The notes: generated by a model not told the origin, from the letters alone. A stretch of 64,000 nucleotides of DNA from Allobosea sp. UNC402CLCol (GCF_000745475.1 NZ_JQJJ01000009.1:930001-994000); one strand, 5' to 3'; shown: positions 1 to 9,272, counted from the first letter of the stretch. Numbers and translations: made by a program.

Positions 1-127
1 AAGACCAGCTTTCGGGGTAACGCTCGATCGTCAAGGTCGGAGCGCGGCCGATATCGGTCCCGACCTGTGCCTCGACCTGTGTCGCACCGACGATCATCGC
101 GACGACGAAGCCCCGGATCGACGTCAC
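1..127 (-). CDS. N-terminal part of a secreted protein, possibly alginate-export-type porin (partial)
   Basis: Only about 42 codons are inside the window; the gene runs off the left edge. From a GTG at 127 the reverse strand reads a short positively charged start, a hydrophobic stretch and an Ala-Gln cleavage-like site (VGATQVEAQ), which together look like a signal peptide. The mature part then contains RYPESWS. Proteins of the alginate-export outer-membrane family often carry a similar R-W/Y-x-E-x-W-S element just after the signal peptide, so that family is my best guess from memory. The start has no convincing ribosome binding site, so identity and start are both weak. Confidence 0.35.
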   Translation of the reverse strand, partial: MTSIRGFVVAMIVGATQVEAQVGTDIGRAPTLTIERYPESWS

Positions 128-275
128 CGGCAGTCGCCAGCCGCTCCCGCTGGAGCGACGCGATCGATGCTCGGCGTGCCCACGTCCGGCCGAGCGTTGA
201 GATGGGATGACGGATCCCGACAAGCATTCAACTGAAGCGGAATGCATCGCGCGGGATCTCGTCATCCCGCTTCGA

Positions 276-929
276 TCAGCCGGCGGCCTTCGGCGCCGGC
301 GTGTTGAGCAACTGCTGCTCCCACAGATAGGCGATGCCGCTGCCGCCGAAGTGATCGATCAGAATCTGTGTCAGCTCTTCGACATGCTCCGTGCGTGCCC
401 AGTCGCGCTGCCATTCGCCGGCGAGCGCCATCACCGTCATCGGGTTCGCGCCGGCCGCGATCATTCGCTGAATGGCCACTTCGTGAGATTCCTTCGAAAT
501 GCCGCCCGATGCGTCGGTGATCACGGTCACGTCCCAGCCTTCGCCGGCGGCCTGGATGACAGGCATTGCGACGCAGACTTCGGTCCACAGGCCGGCGATG
601 ATCAGCTGCTTGCGGCCGGTCGCCTTGACGACGCTCACGACATTCTCGTCCTCCCAGGTGTTCACCCAGGTGCGATCGATGACGTCCTGACCCGGAAATA
701 CGTCGGTGATCTGTTTGAAGAGAAGGCCACCGCGCGCCGCGATCACGCTGGTGAGAATGGTCGGAACATCGAAGGCTTTTGCGAGCTTAGCCAGCGCTGT
801 CGTATTGTTGACGACCATATGGGGGTCGTGACTGTTCAGATTGGCAAGCTGATAGGGTTGATGGTCGATCAGAACGAGAACCGAGTCTTCGGGACGAAGG
901 AGCGAGTTCAGGCCGTTGCGGAAGGTCAT
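276..929 (-). CDS. Isochorismatase-family cysteine hydrolase (YcaC-like)
   Basis: A 217-residue protein of the isochorismatase-like hydrolase superfamily, which cleaves amides or vinyl ethers with an Asp-Lys-Cys triad. Asp22 lies in VLVLIDHQPYQ and the nucleophile Cys119 in AGLWTEVCVAMP; the typical GLWTEVC context is that of YcaC-type enzymes. The lysine was not placed with certainty. The ATG at 929 is chosen over an in-frame ATG at 953 because AGAAGG sits 7 bases in front of it. The substrate is unknown. It follows the LysR gene on the same strand after about 295 bp, so it may be a separate unit. Confidence 0.85.
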   Translation of the reverse strand: MTFRNGLNSLLRPEDSVLVLIDHQPYQLANLNSHDPHMVVNNTTALAKLAKAFDVPTILTSVIAARGGLLFKQITDVFPGQDVIDRTWVNTWEDENVVSVVKATGRKQLIIAGLWTEVCVAMPVIQAAGEGWDVTVITDASGGISKESHEVAIQRMIAAGANPMTVMALAGEWQRDWARTEHVEELTQILIDHFGGSGIAYLWEQQLLNTPAPKAAG

Positions 930-1224
930 TTCCAATCCTTCTACTGAGATCATCGGTGGTGTGAGTGCGTGCGAAGCCCTGTAGCGCCGGGCTCACGGCG
1001 CATTTCTGCCGTTCCATCCGGCGTCTCGGTAGTCTCACCGGGCGCGAAACTGTGTCCTGCAAGGAGGAACGCCAGCGGGGAGACCGAGGATCTGCAAAGG
1101 ATTGTTGGGATCGCGGTGGCGTAGGCGTGTCGACGGCCGCGCAGACTGGCCGTGAGATCGGCCGTCAGATTGGCGCCGGTCCGCTCCGCGACTGCATCCG
1201 CAAGGTCGCTGGCGGCGAGGAAAG
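930..1224. other. Intergenic stretch without a recognised gene
   Basis: About 295 bases lie between the hydrolase start and the LysR stop. Both strands have open frames, as is common in GC-rich DNA. The reverse-strand frame out of phase with the LysR C terminus reads somewhat protein-like, but no start signal or family was recognised. It probably holds the promoter of the hydrolase gene. Confidence 0.4.
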
Positions 1225-2238
1225 CTACGCGCTGCTGTTCGAAGAGAGCTGACGGGCCTTCGGCGGCATCGGCGTAGGTATTGCTGGAAGAATCTCCGGC
1301 AGGCAGCCGGGCAGGGAGTCGGCGTTGCGCGACAGGACCAGTTCCTCGCGCGCGAACAGCTCCGCCAGCCAATCGACGAAGACGCGCACCTTGTTGCTGA
1401 GATGGCGGTTCGGCGGATAGACGATGTGCAGCGGCTTCGGCGCTGCGCACCAGTCCAGCAGCAGCGGCACGAGCCGCCCATCGGCGATCGGCACGCGGGC
1501 CATGAAGGTCGGCAACTGCATGATGCCGTGGCTGGCGAGCCCGGCGGCGAGATAGCCCATGCCGTCATTGAGCGCGATCGTGTAGCGCCCGCTGAGCTCG
1601 ATCGTCTCGTTCTGGTTCTGATAGATCAGCGGCAGCACCCGGCCGCCGAGCGCCGGCCGATAGGCGACGATCTGGTGGCCATCCTCGATATCGCGCGGAT
1701 GGACCGGCGTGCCGAAGCGCGCCAGATAGTCCGGCGTGGCGCAGGTGATGAGTTGCATCTCGCCGATCCGCCGCGCGATCAGGCTCTGGTCGACGATCTC
1801 GCCGGCCCGCACAGCGCAGTCCAGGTTCTCGCCGATCAGGTCTGCCGGCCGGTCGCTCAGGCCGAGATCGAGCTGGATATCGGGATAGCGCGCATGAAAC
1901 TCATGCAGCGCGGGGATGATGACCGAGACTGCCAGCGACGAGCTGCAATCGACTCGCAATCGCCCGCTCGGCCGCGCCTGCGCCAGCGTCAGACTCGCGT
2001 CGAGCTCCGAGAGTTCGTCGAGCAGCCGCAGCGCCCGTTCGTAATAGGCCGCGCCATCCATGGTCACGGTCACGCGCCGCGTCGTCCGGTTGAGCAGCTT
2101 GGCGCGCAGATGCCCCTCCAACTGCTGGATCAGCTTGGTGACGGTCGGCTTCGGCATGTCCAGAAGATCGGCGGCACGCGTGAAGGTCCCGGTCTCGACG
2201 ACCCGCACGAAGGCCCGCATCGCGGCAAGCTGGTCCAT
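1225..2238 (-). CDS. LysR-family transcriptional regulator
   Basis: A 337-residue LysR-type regulator. The N-terminal winged helix-turn-helix is clear (MRAFVRVVETGTFTRAADLL, then PKPTVTKLIQQLEGHL and LLNRTTRRV). The rest is the usual co-inducer-binding domain (SGRLRVDCSSSLAVSVIIPAL onward). It is slightly long for the family because of a Pro/Ser-rich tail. The ATG at 2238 is preferred over upstream in-frame starts because GAGG precedes it at a good distance and the HTH begins there. It is divergent from the hydrolase-RND operon at 2347 and is likely its regulator; the inducer is unknown. Confidence 0.92.
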   Translation of the reverse strand: MDQLAAMRAFVRVVETGTFTRAADLLDMPKPTVTKLIQQLEGHLRAKLLNRTTRRVTVTMDGAAYYERALRLLDELSELDASLTLAQARPSGRLRVDCSSSLAVSVIIPALHEFHARYPDIQLDLGLSDRPADLIGENLDCAVRAGEIVDQSLIARRIGEMQLITCATPDYLARFGTPVHPRDIEDGHQIVAYRPALGGRVLPLIYQNQNETIELSGRYTIALNDGMGYLAAGLASHGIMQLPTFMARVPIADGRLVPLLLDWCAAPKPLHIVYPPNRHLSNKVRVFVDWLAELFAREELVLSRNADSLPGCLPEILPAIPTPMPPKARQLSSNSSA

Positions 2239-2270
2239 ACGCCCTCGGATTATTTCCGTACGTGAACAAT

Positions 2271-2295
2271 GAATAAGCAAATAGCGTATTTATTC
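2271..2295. promoter_or_regulatory. Inverted repeat between the LysR gene and the efflux operon
   Basis: GAATAA (2271-2276) is repeated inverted as TTATTC (2290-2295). Nested inside is AAATA-GCG-TATTT. The element is AT-rich in a GC-rich setting and lies between divergent starts at 2238 and 2347, the usual place for a LysR binding site. That LysR binds here is inference. Confidence 0.5.
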
Positions 2296-2346
2296 GGAAA
2301 TGCCGATTCACTATTTCGTGCTGCAACGCAACAGCGAGGGTGCGCC

Positions 2347-3183
2347 ATGCCCGCGATCGCCGCGCAGAAACTGCAACCGGTCCTTTCCGTCTTCTGGCGG
2401 GAGGAAACCCTGAGCGCCCGTGGAGAGAGCTTCACCGGCCGGCTCTACGTGCCTGCCGAGGTGCCGGACAATGCCGGGCTCGTGCTCCATCTGCATGGCG
2501 GCCACTTCAACAGCGGCTCGCCGGCCGAGGGGCAGGCCGTCGCCACGGCGCTGACGGAAGCCGGCGCGGTCGTGTTCTCGCTCTCCTATCCGCTCGCGCC
2601 GGTCCAGCGCTTCCCCGAAACGCTGGAGCGCATCTATGCAGCGCTCGAGGCTCTCGCCAGGGGGCGCAATCGCTGGGCGACGCGCGGCGCACCGCTCTAC
2701 ATCGCCGGCGAGGAAGCCGGCGGCAATCTTGCCGCGGCGCTGGCCATGATGGCGCGCGATCGCGGCGGCCCGGCGCTCGCCGGCCAGATCCTGTTCTCAC
2801 CGATGCTCGACGCCTGCCTCGGAACCGCTTCGCTGCGCGGCGCGCAGGCCGGCCCGGTCGGCTGCCGCTGGGCCGATGGCTGGGCCGATTATCTCGGCAC
2901 GCCCGAGCGCGCCGCCCATCCCTACGCCGCCCCGCTCCAAGCGACCCGCCTCGCCGGCCTGCCGCCGGCTCTGTTGATCAGCGGACAGGACGACCCGATG
3001 CGCGACGAAGCCGCGCAATACGCCGATCGTCTCGGCCAGGCCGGCATCGCCGTCCGCCATGTCGAGTTCAACGCGCCGACCCGCTGGCCGCAGGCCTATG
3101 CGGATGCGGCCGAGGAAGGTTCCTGCCTCTGCAAGAGCTGCGGCGAGATCGCCGCCTTCTATGAACGGACCGCGCCCTCCTAG
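2347..3183 (+). CDS. Alpha/beta-hydrolase-fold protein with lost catalytic residues
   Basis: A 278-residue protein of the hormone-sensitive-lipase/acetyl-esterase type. The oxyanion-hole motif HGG is present in LHLHGGHFNSGS. The nucleophile elbow, normally GDSAGG, reads GEEAGGN, so residue 123 (codon 2713-2715) is Glu instead of Ser. The Asp-bearing region is present (SGQDDPMRDEA). The expected catalytic His near the C terminus is not visible; the sequence there is NAPTRWPQAYAD. As written it should not be an active serine esterase. The ATG at 2347 fits the start of homology. It is the first gene of the efflux operon and may bind a ligand or serve another role. Confidence 0.8.
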   Translation: MPAIAAQKLQPVLSVFWREETLSARGESFTGRLYVPAEVPDNAGLVLHLHGGHFNSGSPAEGQAVATALTEAGAVVFSLSYPLAPVQRFPETLERIYAALEALARGRNRWATRGAPLYIAGEEAGGNLAAALAMMARDRGGPALAGQILFSPMLDACLGTASLRGAQAGPVGCRWADGWADYLGTPERAAHPYAAPLQATRLAGLPPALLISGQDDPMRDEAAQYADRLGQAGIAVRHVEFNAPTRWPQAYADAAEEGSCLCKSCGEIAAFYERTAPS

Positions 3184-3233
3184 CGCTCTCCTCTTTCGAA
3201 CCCCCACAGCATTTTCAAGGAAGGACCGAACCC

Positions 3234-4433
3234 ATGATTCCGGGAACGAACCGTCGTGGCCTTTTGGCCGGCCTCACCGCCTCCGTCGCCCTGACCGCCG
3301 TTGCGGTCTTCACCCTCTCCGGCACCCGCGCGCAAGGCGATACCGCGCCCGCAGCGCCGCCCGCCATCCCCGTCTCCGTCGCGACCGTCGAAGCGCGCGA
3401 GATCGTGCCCTGGGCCGAATTCTCCGGCCGGCTGGAGGCGATCGAGCGCGTCGAACTGCGCTCGCGCGTCGCCGGCGTCGTCGAAGCCGTGCATTTCCGC
3501 GAGGGCAATCTCGTCAAGCAGGGCGACCTGCTCGTCAGCATCGACCAGGCTCCCTATCTGGCCGATCTGCAGCGGGCCGAGGCGCAGGTGCAGGGTGCGA
3601 AGGCCAGGGTCGCGCTGGCCGAGAGCGAGAACGAGCGCGGCCAGCAATTGCTGGCGACCCGCAACCTCTCCCAGCGCGACATCGATACCCGCATCAACAA
3701 TCTGCGGGAGGCTCAGGCCAATCTCCAGGTCGCCGAGGCCGCCCGCCGCACGGCGCAGCTCAATCTCGATTATACCCAGATCCGCGCCCCGATCAGCGGC
3801 CGCATCGGCCGGCTCGACGTCACCGTCGGCAACCTGATCGCGGCGGGTGGGCAGGTGCTGACCTCGCTGCTCTCGGTCGACCCCATCTACGCCGCCTTCA
3901 ATGCCGACGAGCGCAGCGTGCTCGATGCGCTGGCCTCGCTGCCGGATGGTTCGCGCGCGCTGGAGCAGATCCCGGTCAGGCTCTCCACCGCGACGGCGCA
4001 GCCTGCGCAGTTCAGCGGCAAGCTGCACTTCGTCGATAACGGCATCGACGGCGCCAGCGGCACGGTCAGGGTGCGCGCCAGGCTCGACAACCCCGACGGC
4101 AAGCTGATGCCCGGCCAGTTCGTCCGGGTCCAGCTCGGCCAGGCCAAGGCCGAGCAGCAGCTCGTCATCAACGAGCGCGCCGTCGGCACCGACCAGAACA
4201 AGAAGTTCGTCTTCGTGGTCGGCGACGACGCCAAGGCTACCTGGCGCGAGGTCTCGCTCGGCGCCGCCCATGACGGCCTGCGCGTCGTCACCGCCGGCCT
4301 GAAGCCCGGCGAGCGCATCGTCGTCAACGGGCTCCAGCGCGTCCGCCCCGGCGCGACGGTCGCCCCCGAGCTCGTCTCGATGGCCGAGAAGACCGAGCTC
4401 AGGAAGCCCGCGACCGAACTCGCGCAACGCTGA
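3234..4433 (+). CDS. RND efflux membrane fusion protein (AcrA/MexE type)
   Basis: A 399-residue periplasmic adaptor that links an RND pump to an outer-membrane channel. The N terminus has an export signal (RRGLLAGLTASVALTAVAVF, ending near TRAQ). The lipoyl/barrel-sandwich domain starts at VSVATVEAREIVPWAEFSGR, followed by a coiled-coil hairpin (ADLQRAEAQVQGAKARVALA), the second lipoyl half (LDYTQIRAPISGRIGR) and the beta-barrel and membrane-proximal domains. It lies 50 bp after the hydrolase gene and 77 bp before the pump. No outer-membrane TolC-type gene is nearby, so the pump must borrow a channel encoded elsewhere. Confidence 0.95.
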   Translation: MIPGTNRRGLLAGLTASVALTAVAVFTLSGTRAQGDTAPAAPPAIPVSVATVEAREIVPWAEFSGRLEAIERVELRSRVAGVVEAVHFREGNLVKQGDLLVSIDQAPYLADLQRAEAQVQGAKARVALAESENERGQQLLATRNLSQRDIDTRINNLREAQANLQVAEAARRTAQLNLDYTQIRAPISGRIGRLDVTVGNLIAAGGQVLTSLLSVDPIYAAFNADERSVLDALASLPDGSRALEQIPVRLSTATAQPAQFSGKLHFVDNGIDGASGTVRVRARLDNPDGKLMPGQFVRVQLGQAKAEQQLVINERAVGTDQNKKFVFVVGDDAKATWREVSLGAAHDGLRVVTAGLKPGERIVVNGLQRVRPGATVAPELVSMAEKTELRKPATELAQR

Positions 4434-4510
4434 CATCAACGATCGGCTGCGGGTGCCGCGAGACGGGCCCGCAGCCGCAAGCATAAGCCGCTCGAAAGGG
4501 GGCGCTATCC

Positions 4511-7500
4511 ATGAACCTCTCGAAATTCTTCATCGACCGGCCGATCTTCGCGGCGGTCCTCTCCGTTCTGATCTTCCTGGCAGGGCTGCTCTCGATCAGG
4601 GCCCTGCCGATCTCGGAATATCCCGAGGTCGTCCCGCCGACGGTCGTCGTGCGGGCGCAGTATCCCGGCGCCAGCCCGCGCGTGATCGCCGAGACGGTGG
4701 CGACGCCGATCGAGGAGCAGATCAACGGCGTCGAAGGCATGCTCTACATGTCGAGCCAGGCGACGACCGACGGCGTGATGACGCTGAACGTCACCTTCCG
4801 CCTCGGCACCGACCCGGACAAGGCCCAGCAACTCGTCCAGAACCGCGTCAGCCAGGCCGAGCCGCGCCTGCCCGAGGAGGTTCGCCGGCTCGGCGTCACC
4901 ACGGTCAAGAGCTCGCCGGACCTGACGATGGTGGTGCACATCACCTCGCCGAACGGCCGCTACGACATGACCTATCTGCGCAATTACGCGGTGCTGAACG
5001 TCAAGGACCGGCTCGCTCGCATCGACGGCGTCGGCCAGGTCCAGCTCTTCGGCTCGGGCGACTATTCGATGCGCGTCTGGCTCGACCCGCAGAAGGTCGC
5101 CGAGCACGGGCTTTCGCCCGGCGACATCGTGCGCGAGATCCGCGCCCAGAACGTCCAGGCCGCGGCCGGCGTGATCGGCGCCTCGCCGAATGCGCCGGGC
5201 CTCGACCTGCAGCTTTCGGTCAACGCGCAGGGGCGCCTCCAGACCGAGGAGCAGTTCGGCGAGATCATCGTCAAGACCGCCGCCGACGGCGCGGTCGTCC
5301 GGCTGAAGGACATCTCCCGCATCGAGCTCGGCGCCGCCGACTATGCGCTGCGCTCGCTGCTCAACGGCAAGTCGGCCGTCGCTGTGCCCGTCTTCCAGGC
5401 GCCGGGCTCGAACGCCATCGCGATCGCCGACCGCGTCCAGGAGACGATGCGCGAGATCAAGCAGAACATGCCCGAGGGCGTGGACTACTCGATCGTCTAC
5501 GACACCACCCAGTTCGTGCGCGCCTCGATCAAGGCGGTGATCTCGACGCTGCTGGAGGCGGTCGCGCTCGTCGTGCTCGTCGTCATCGTCTTCCTGCAGA
5601 CCTGGCGCGCCTCGATCATCCCGCTCGTCGCCGTGCCGATCTCGGTCGTCGGCACCTTCGCGGTGATGTATCTCCTCGGCTTCTCGATCAATGCGCTCAG
5701 CCTGTTCGGCCTCGTGCTGGCCATCGGCATCGTCGTCGACGACGCGATCGTCGTGGTCGAGAATGTCGAGCGCAATATCGAGAACGGCCTCTCGCCGCGC
5801 GAAGCGACCTACAAGGCGATGCGCGAGGTCTCCGGCCCGATCATCGCGATCGCGTTGGTGCTGGTCGCAGTCTTCGTGCCGCTCGCCTTCATCTCAGGCC
5901 TGACTGGACAGTTCTACCGCCAGTTCGCGCTGACCATCGCGATCTCGACGGTGATCTCCGCGATCAACTCGCTGACCCTGTCGCCGGCTCTGGCCGCGCT
6001 CCTACTCAAGGGCCACCATGCCCCGAAGGATGCGCTGACGCGGGTCATGGACAAGCTGTTCGGCTGGTTCTTCCGCGCCTTCAACCGCTTCTTCAACCGC
6101 TCGTCGGAGGCCTATGGCGGCGGCGTGCGCCGGGTGATCTCGCATCGCGCGGTGATGCTCGCGGTCTATGTCGTCATGCTCGGCGCGACCGGCGTGCTGT
6201 TCAAGGCGGTGCCGTCCGGCTTCGTGCCGGGCCAGGACAAGCAGTATCTCGTCGGCTTCGCCCAGTTGCCGGATGCCGCGACCCTCGACCGGACGGAGGA
6301 TGTCATCCGCCGCATGGACGAGATCGCGCTGAAGCATCCGGGCGTCGAGAACGCGATCTCCTTCCCGGGCCTCTCGATCAACGGCTTCACCAACTCGTCC
6401 AACTCCGGCATCGTCTTCGTCGGCCTGAAGCCCTTCCACGACCGCAAGGACCCGTCCCTGAGCGGCAACGCCATTGCGATGCAGCTCAACAAGGAATTCT
6501 CTGGCATCAAGGAAGCCTTCATCGCGATGTTCCCGCCGCCGCCCGTGCAGGGCCTCGGCACGATCGGCGGCTTCAAGCTGCAGATCGAGGATCGCGCCGG
6601 CCTGGGCTATGCCGCGCTCGACGAGGCGACCAAGGCCTTCATGGGCAAGGCCGCGACCGCGCCGGAGATCGCCGGCATGTTCTCGAGCTTCCAGGTCAAT
6701 GTCCCGCAGCTCTATGCCGATATCGACCGCACCAAGGCCCGCCAGCTCGGCGTGCCCGTGACGGAGGTCTTCGACACGCTGCAGACCTATCTCGGCTCGA
6801 CCTATGTCAATGACTTCAACCGCTTCGGCCGCACCTACACCGTGCGCGTCCAGGCCGATGCGCCCTTCCGCGCCCTGCCGGAGCATGTTGGCCAGCTCAA
6901 GGTGCGCTCGAACAACGGCGACATGATCCCGCTCAGCGCCGTGCTGAATGTGCGCGCCGACTCCGGCCCGGAGCGCGCCATGCGCTATAACGGCTTCCTC
7001 TCGGCCGACATCAATGCCGGCGCGGCGCCGGGCTTCTCCTCAGGACAGGCGCAGGCCGCGGTCCAGCGCATCGCCGACGAAACCCTGCCCAAGGGCTTTG
7101 CCTTCGAATGGACCGAGCTGACCTATCAGGAGATCCTGGCCGGCAATTCGGCGGTGATCGTCTTCCCGGTGGCGATCCTGCTGGTCTTCCTGGTGCTGGC
7201 GGCCCAGTACGAGAGCATGACCCTGCCGATCGCGATCCTGCTGATCATCCCGATGGGCCTGCTCGCGGCGTTGACCGGCGTCTGGCTCTCGGGCGGAGAC
7301 AACAACGTCTTCACCCAGATCGGCCTCGTGGTTCTCGTCGGACTATCCGCCAAGAACGCCATCCTGATCGTCGAATTCGCGCGAGAGCTCGAATTCGAGG
7401 GCAAGACACCAATCGAGGCCGCGATCGAGGCCAGCCGCCTGCGCCTGCGTCCGATCCTGATGACCTCGCTCGCCTTCGTCATGGGCGTGGTGCCGCTGGT

Positions 7501-7690
7501 GATCTCGACCGGGGCGGGCGCCGAGATGCGGCAGGCCATGGGCGTCGCGGTCTTCGCCGGCATGATCGGCGTCACCGCCTTTGGCATCTTCCTGACGCCG
7601 GTCTTCTACGTGCTGATGCGGAAGCTCGCCGGCAACCGCCCGCTCGCCCGGCACGATATCGAGGCTCCGGCCTTGCAGGCTGCCGAATAA
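4511..7690 (+). CDS. RND efflux pump, inner-membrane permease (AcrB/MexF, HAE1 family)
   Basis: A 1059-residue proton-driven drug exporter of usual family length. The N terminus is typical (FFIDRPIFAAVLSVLIFLAG). The proton-relay aspartates are present as Asp410-Asp411 in GIVVDDAIVVVENVERN, and the conserved lysine of transmembrane segment 10 is Lys948 in GLSAKNAILIVEFA. Two large periplasmic loops separate the membrane bundles. It is the last gene of the operon and is followed at once by a strong hairpin terminator. Substrates cannot be told from the sequence. Confidence 0.97.
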   Translation: MNLSKFFIDRPIFAAVLSVLIFLAGLLSIRALPISEYPEVVPPTVVVRAQYPGASPRVIAETVATPIEEQINGVEGMLYMSSQATTDGVMTLNVTFRLGTDPDKAQQLVQNRVSQAEPRLPEEVRRLGVTTVKSSPDLTMVVHITSPNGRYDMTYLRNYAVLNVKDRLARIDGVGQVQLFGSGDYSMRVWLDPQKVAEHGLSPGDIVREIRAQNVQAAAGVIGASPNAPGLDLQLSVNAQGRLQTEEQFGEIIVKTAADGAVVRLKDISRIELGAADYALRSLLNGKSAVAVPVFQAPGSNAIAIADRVQETMREIKQNMPEGVDYSIVYDTTQFVRASIKAVISTLLEAVALVVLVVIVFLQTWRASIIPLVAVPISVVGTFAVMYLLGFSINALSLFGLVLAIGIVVDDAIVVVENVERNIENGLSPREATYKAMREVSGPIIAIALVLVAVFVPLAFISGLTGQFYRQFALTIAISTVISAINSLTLSPALAALLLKGHHAPKDALTRVMDKLFGWFFRAFNRFFNRSSEAYGGGVRRVISHRAVMLAVYVVMLGATGVLFKAVPSGFVPGQDKQYLVGFAQLPDAATLDRTEDVIRRMDEIALKHPGVENAISFPGLSINGFTNSSNSGIVFVGLKPFHDRKDPSLSGNAIAMQLNKEFSGIKEAFIAMFPPPPVQGLGTIGGFKLQIEDRAGLGYAALDEATKAFMGKAATAPEIAGMFSSFQVNVPQLYADIDRTKARQLGVPVTEVFDTLQTYLGSTYVNDFNRFGRTYTVRVQADAPFRALPEHVGQLKVRSNNGDMIPLSAVLNVRADSGPERAMRYNGFLSADINAGAAPGFSSGQAQAAVQRIADETLPKGFAFEWTELTYQEILAGNSAVIVFPVAILLVFLVLAAQYESMTLPIAILLIIPMGLLAALTGVWLSGGDNNVFTQIGLVVLVGLSAKNAILIVEFARELEFEGKTPIEAAIEASRLRLRPILMTSLAFVMGVVPLVISTGAGAEMRQAMGVAVFAGMIGVTAFGIFLTPVFYVLMRKLAGNRPLARHDIEAPALQAAE

Positions 7691-7742
7691 GCAAACGAAG
7701 AGCCCGCCTCCGGCCACTCCTGCTGGAGGCGGTTTCGTTTGC
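7691..7742 (+). terminator. Terminator of the RND efflux operon
   Basis: Two nested stems begin at the base after the pump stop codon. GCAAACGAA (7691-7699) pairs with TTCGTTTGC (7734-7742), and CCGCCTCC (7704-7711) pairs with GGAGGCGG (7725-7732). T-rich sequence follows the inner stem. Confidence 0.85.
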
Positions 7743-8069
7743 GCCGTCTCAGCGAGAACGCCGCTGCACGGTGAGATGGGCGATCACGGTCGAGCCGCCC
7801 CGCGCGCTTCACAGCGGGGTCGATACGGTCGGAATGGTTCGTCGCGGCGATCACGGTGATAGTTCGTTTTAACGAACCTTTCTGTTGGCCGGCATTTGGT
7901 CCTGGAAGCCATTCGAGGGAAATTAGCTAACAAATAGCGTCGCTTCATCCGGCGTTGGATCATTATTCTCCGTGAGGTTGTTCCTTTAAAAGAACGTTTT
8001 CTTGACCGCCGCTCCGATCGGGCGCAGCTTTTCGGGCAGTTCGATTTTCTGAATGCTGTGGAGCGCGTT
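7743..8069. promoter_or_regulatory. Promoter region of the Liv-type operon with a GTTCGTT inverted repeat
   Basis: About 325 bases without a gene, AT-rich from 7860 onward, separate the RND terminator from the binding-protein gene. GTTCGTT (7862-7868) is repeated inverted as AACGAAC (7871-7877) around a TT centre, a likely operator. A weaker repeat AAGAA-CGTT-TTCTT follows near 7990. No regulator gene lies next to it. Confidence 0.55.
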
Positions 8070-9227
8070 GTGATCAATCGTCGTCTTTTTCTGGCTGGCG
8101 GCTCGGCTTTGGCAGTGGCCGTTGGTGCTGGAAGCGCCGGGGCGGCGGAGGCCGCGGGCGAGCCGATCTATCTTGGCGTGAGCGGTCCGCTGACCGGTCC
8201 CAATGCTCAGTACGGCGCGCAGTGGAAGCAGGGCTTCGACCTCGCGCTCGACCAGATCAACGGCTCCGGTGGCATCAAGGGGCGGCCCCTGCGCTACCTC
8301 TTCGAGGACACGCAGAGCGACCCCAAGCAGACGGTCGCGGTCGCGCAGAAGTTCATTGCCGACAAGCGCATCGTCGCCGAGCTCGGCGATTTCTCCAGCC
8401 CGGCTTCGATGGCGGCTTCGCCGATCTATCAGCGGGCCGGCCTCCTGCAGTTCGGCTTCACCAATTCCCATCCCGACTTCACCAAGACGGGCGATTTCAT
8501 CTGGAGCAATTCGGTCAGCCAGGCCGAGGAGCAGCCGCTCAACGCCGCCTTCGCGGTGAAGCGGCTCGGCTTCAAGCGCATCGCGGTGCTGCACCTCAAC
8601 ACGGACTGGGGCCGCACCAGCAAGGACCATCTCGTCACGGCCGCCAAGGCGCTGGGCGCCGAGGTCGTCGCCACGGAAGGCTATCTGCCGGAGGAGAAGG
8701 ATTTCCGCTCGACCCTGGTGCGCGTCCGCGACGCAAAGCCCGACAGCCTCTTCCTGGTATCCTATTATGCGGATGCCGCGCTGCTCGTGCGGCAGGCGAG
8801 GCAGACCGGGCTCACGGTTCCGGTGGCGGCGGCGAGTTCGATCTACTCGCCGAAATTCGTCGAGCTCGGCGGCGATGCGGCGGAGGGCGTGTTCACCTCG
8901 TCGCGCTTCTTCCCGGAGGATCCGCGGCCCGAGGTGCAGACCTTCGTCCAAGCCTTCAAGGCGAAATACGACAAGGAGCCGGACGCGTTCAATTCCTACG
9001 CCTATGACACCGTCATCCTGTTCGGACAGGTGCTGCGCGAGGCGCCGGATCTGGAGCGCAAGACCATCCGCGACACCCTGGCCAAGGTGAAGGACGTGCC
9101 GAGCGTGATCTACGGCAAGGCCAGCTTCGACCCGGCGACTCGGCGCGTCGCTGGCGCCAAGAGCGCCGAGCTCGTGGTGAAGAATGGCCGCTTCACGCTG
9201 TGGAACGGCCAGAAAGTCACCAACTGA
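8070..9227 (+). CDS. Branched-chain amino-acid-type ABC transporter substrate-binding protein
   Basis: A 385-residue periplasmic binding protein of the LivK/Peripla_BP_6 family. The N terminus (INRRLFLAGGSALAVAV) has a twin-arginine-like signal. The mature part begins with the family pattern IYLGVSGPLTGPNAQYG and continues with LYFEDTQSDP-type and GDFSSPASMAASPIYQ segments. The GTG at 8070 is preferred over the GTG at 8058 because GGAG lies exactly 6 bases before it. It is the first gene of an eight-gene rightward operon. The ligand may not be an amino acid, since the operon ends in oxidative enzymes. Confidence 0.93.
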   Translation: MINRRLFLAGGSALAVAVGAGSAGAAEAAGEPIYLGVSGPLTGPNAQYGAQWKQGFDLALDQINGSGGIKGRPLRYLFEDTQSDPKQTVAVAQKFIADKRIVAELGDFSSPASMAASPIYQRAGLLQFGFTNSHPDFTKTGDFIWSNSVSQAEEQPLNAAFAVKRLGFKRIAVLHLNTDWGRTSKDHLVTAAKALGAEVVATEGYLPEEKDFRSTLVRVRDAKPDSLFLVSYYADAALLVRQARQTGLTVPVAAASSIYSPKFVELGGDAAEGVFTSSRFFPEDPRPEVQTFVQAFKAKYDKEPDAFNSYAYDTVILFGQVLREAPDLERKTIRDTLAKVKDVPSVIYGKASFDPATRRVAGAKSAELVVKNGRFTLWNGQKVTN

Positions 9228-9250
9228 GAGACCGCACGGCTTCGGGGGCA

Positions 9251-9272
9251 CAGCGTCGCCGCGGCGGCGCTG
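9251..9272 (+). other. Hairpin between the binding-protein and permease genes
   Basis: CAGCGTCGCC (9251-9260) pairs with GGCGGCGCTG (9263-9272), with one U-G pair. Hairpins in this place in ABC importer operons often stabilise the binding-protein message or lower downstream expression; that role here is inferred. Confidence 0.5.

Noticed and set aside
965..1252. 95-codon plus-strand frame between hydrolase and LysR genes
   Set aside because: It runs antisense into the LysR 3' end, has no start signal and no family resemblance.
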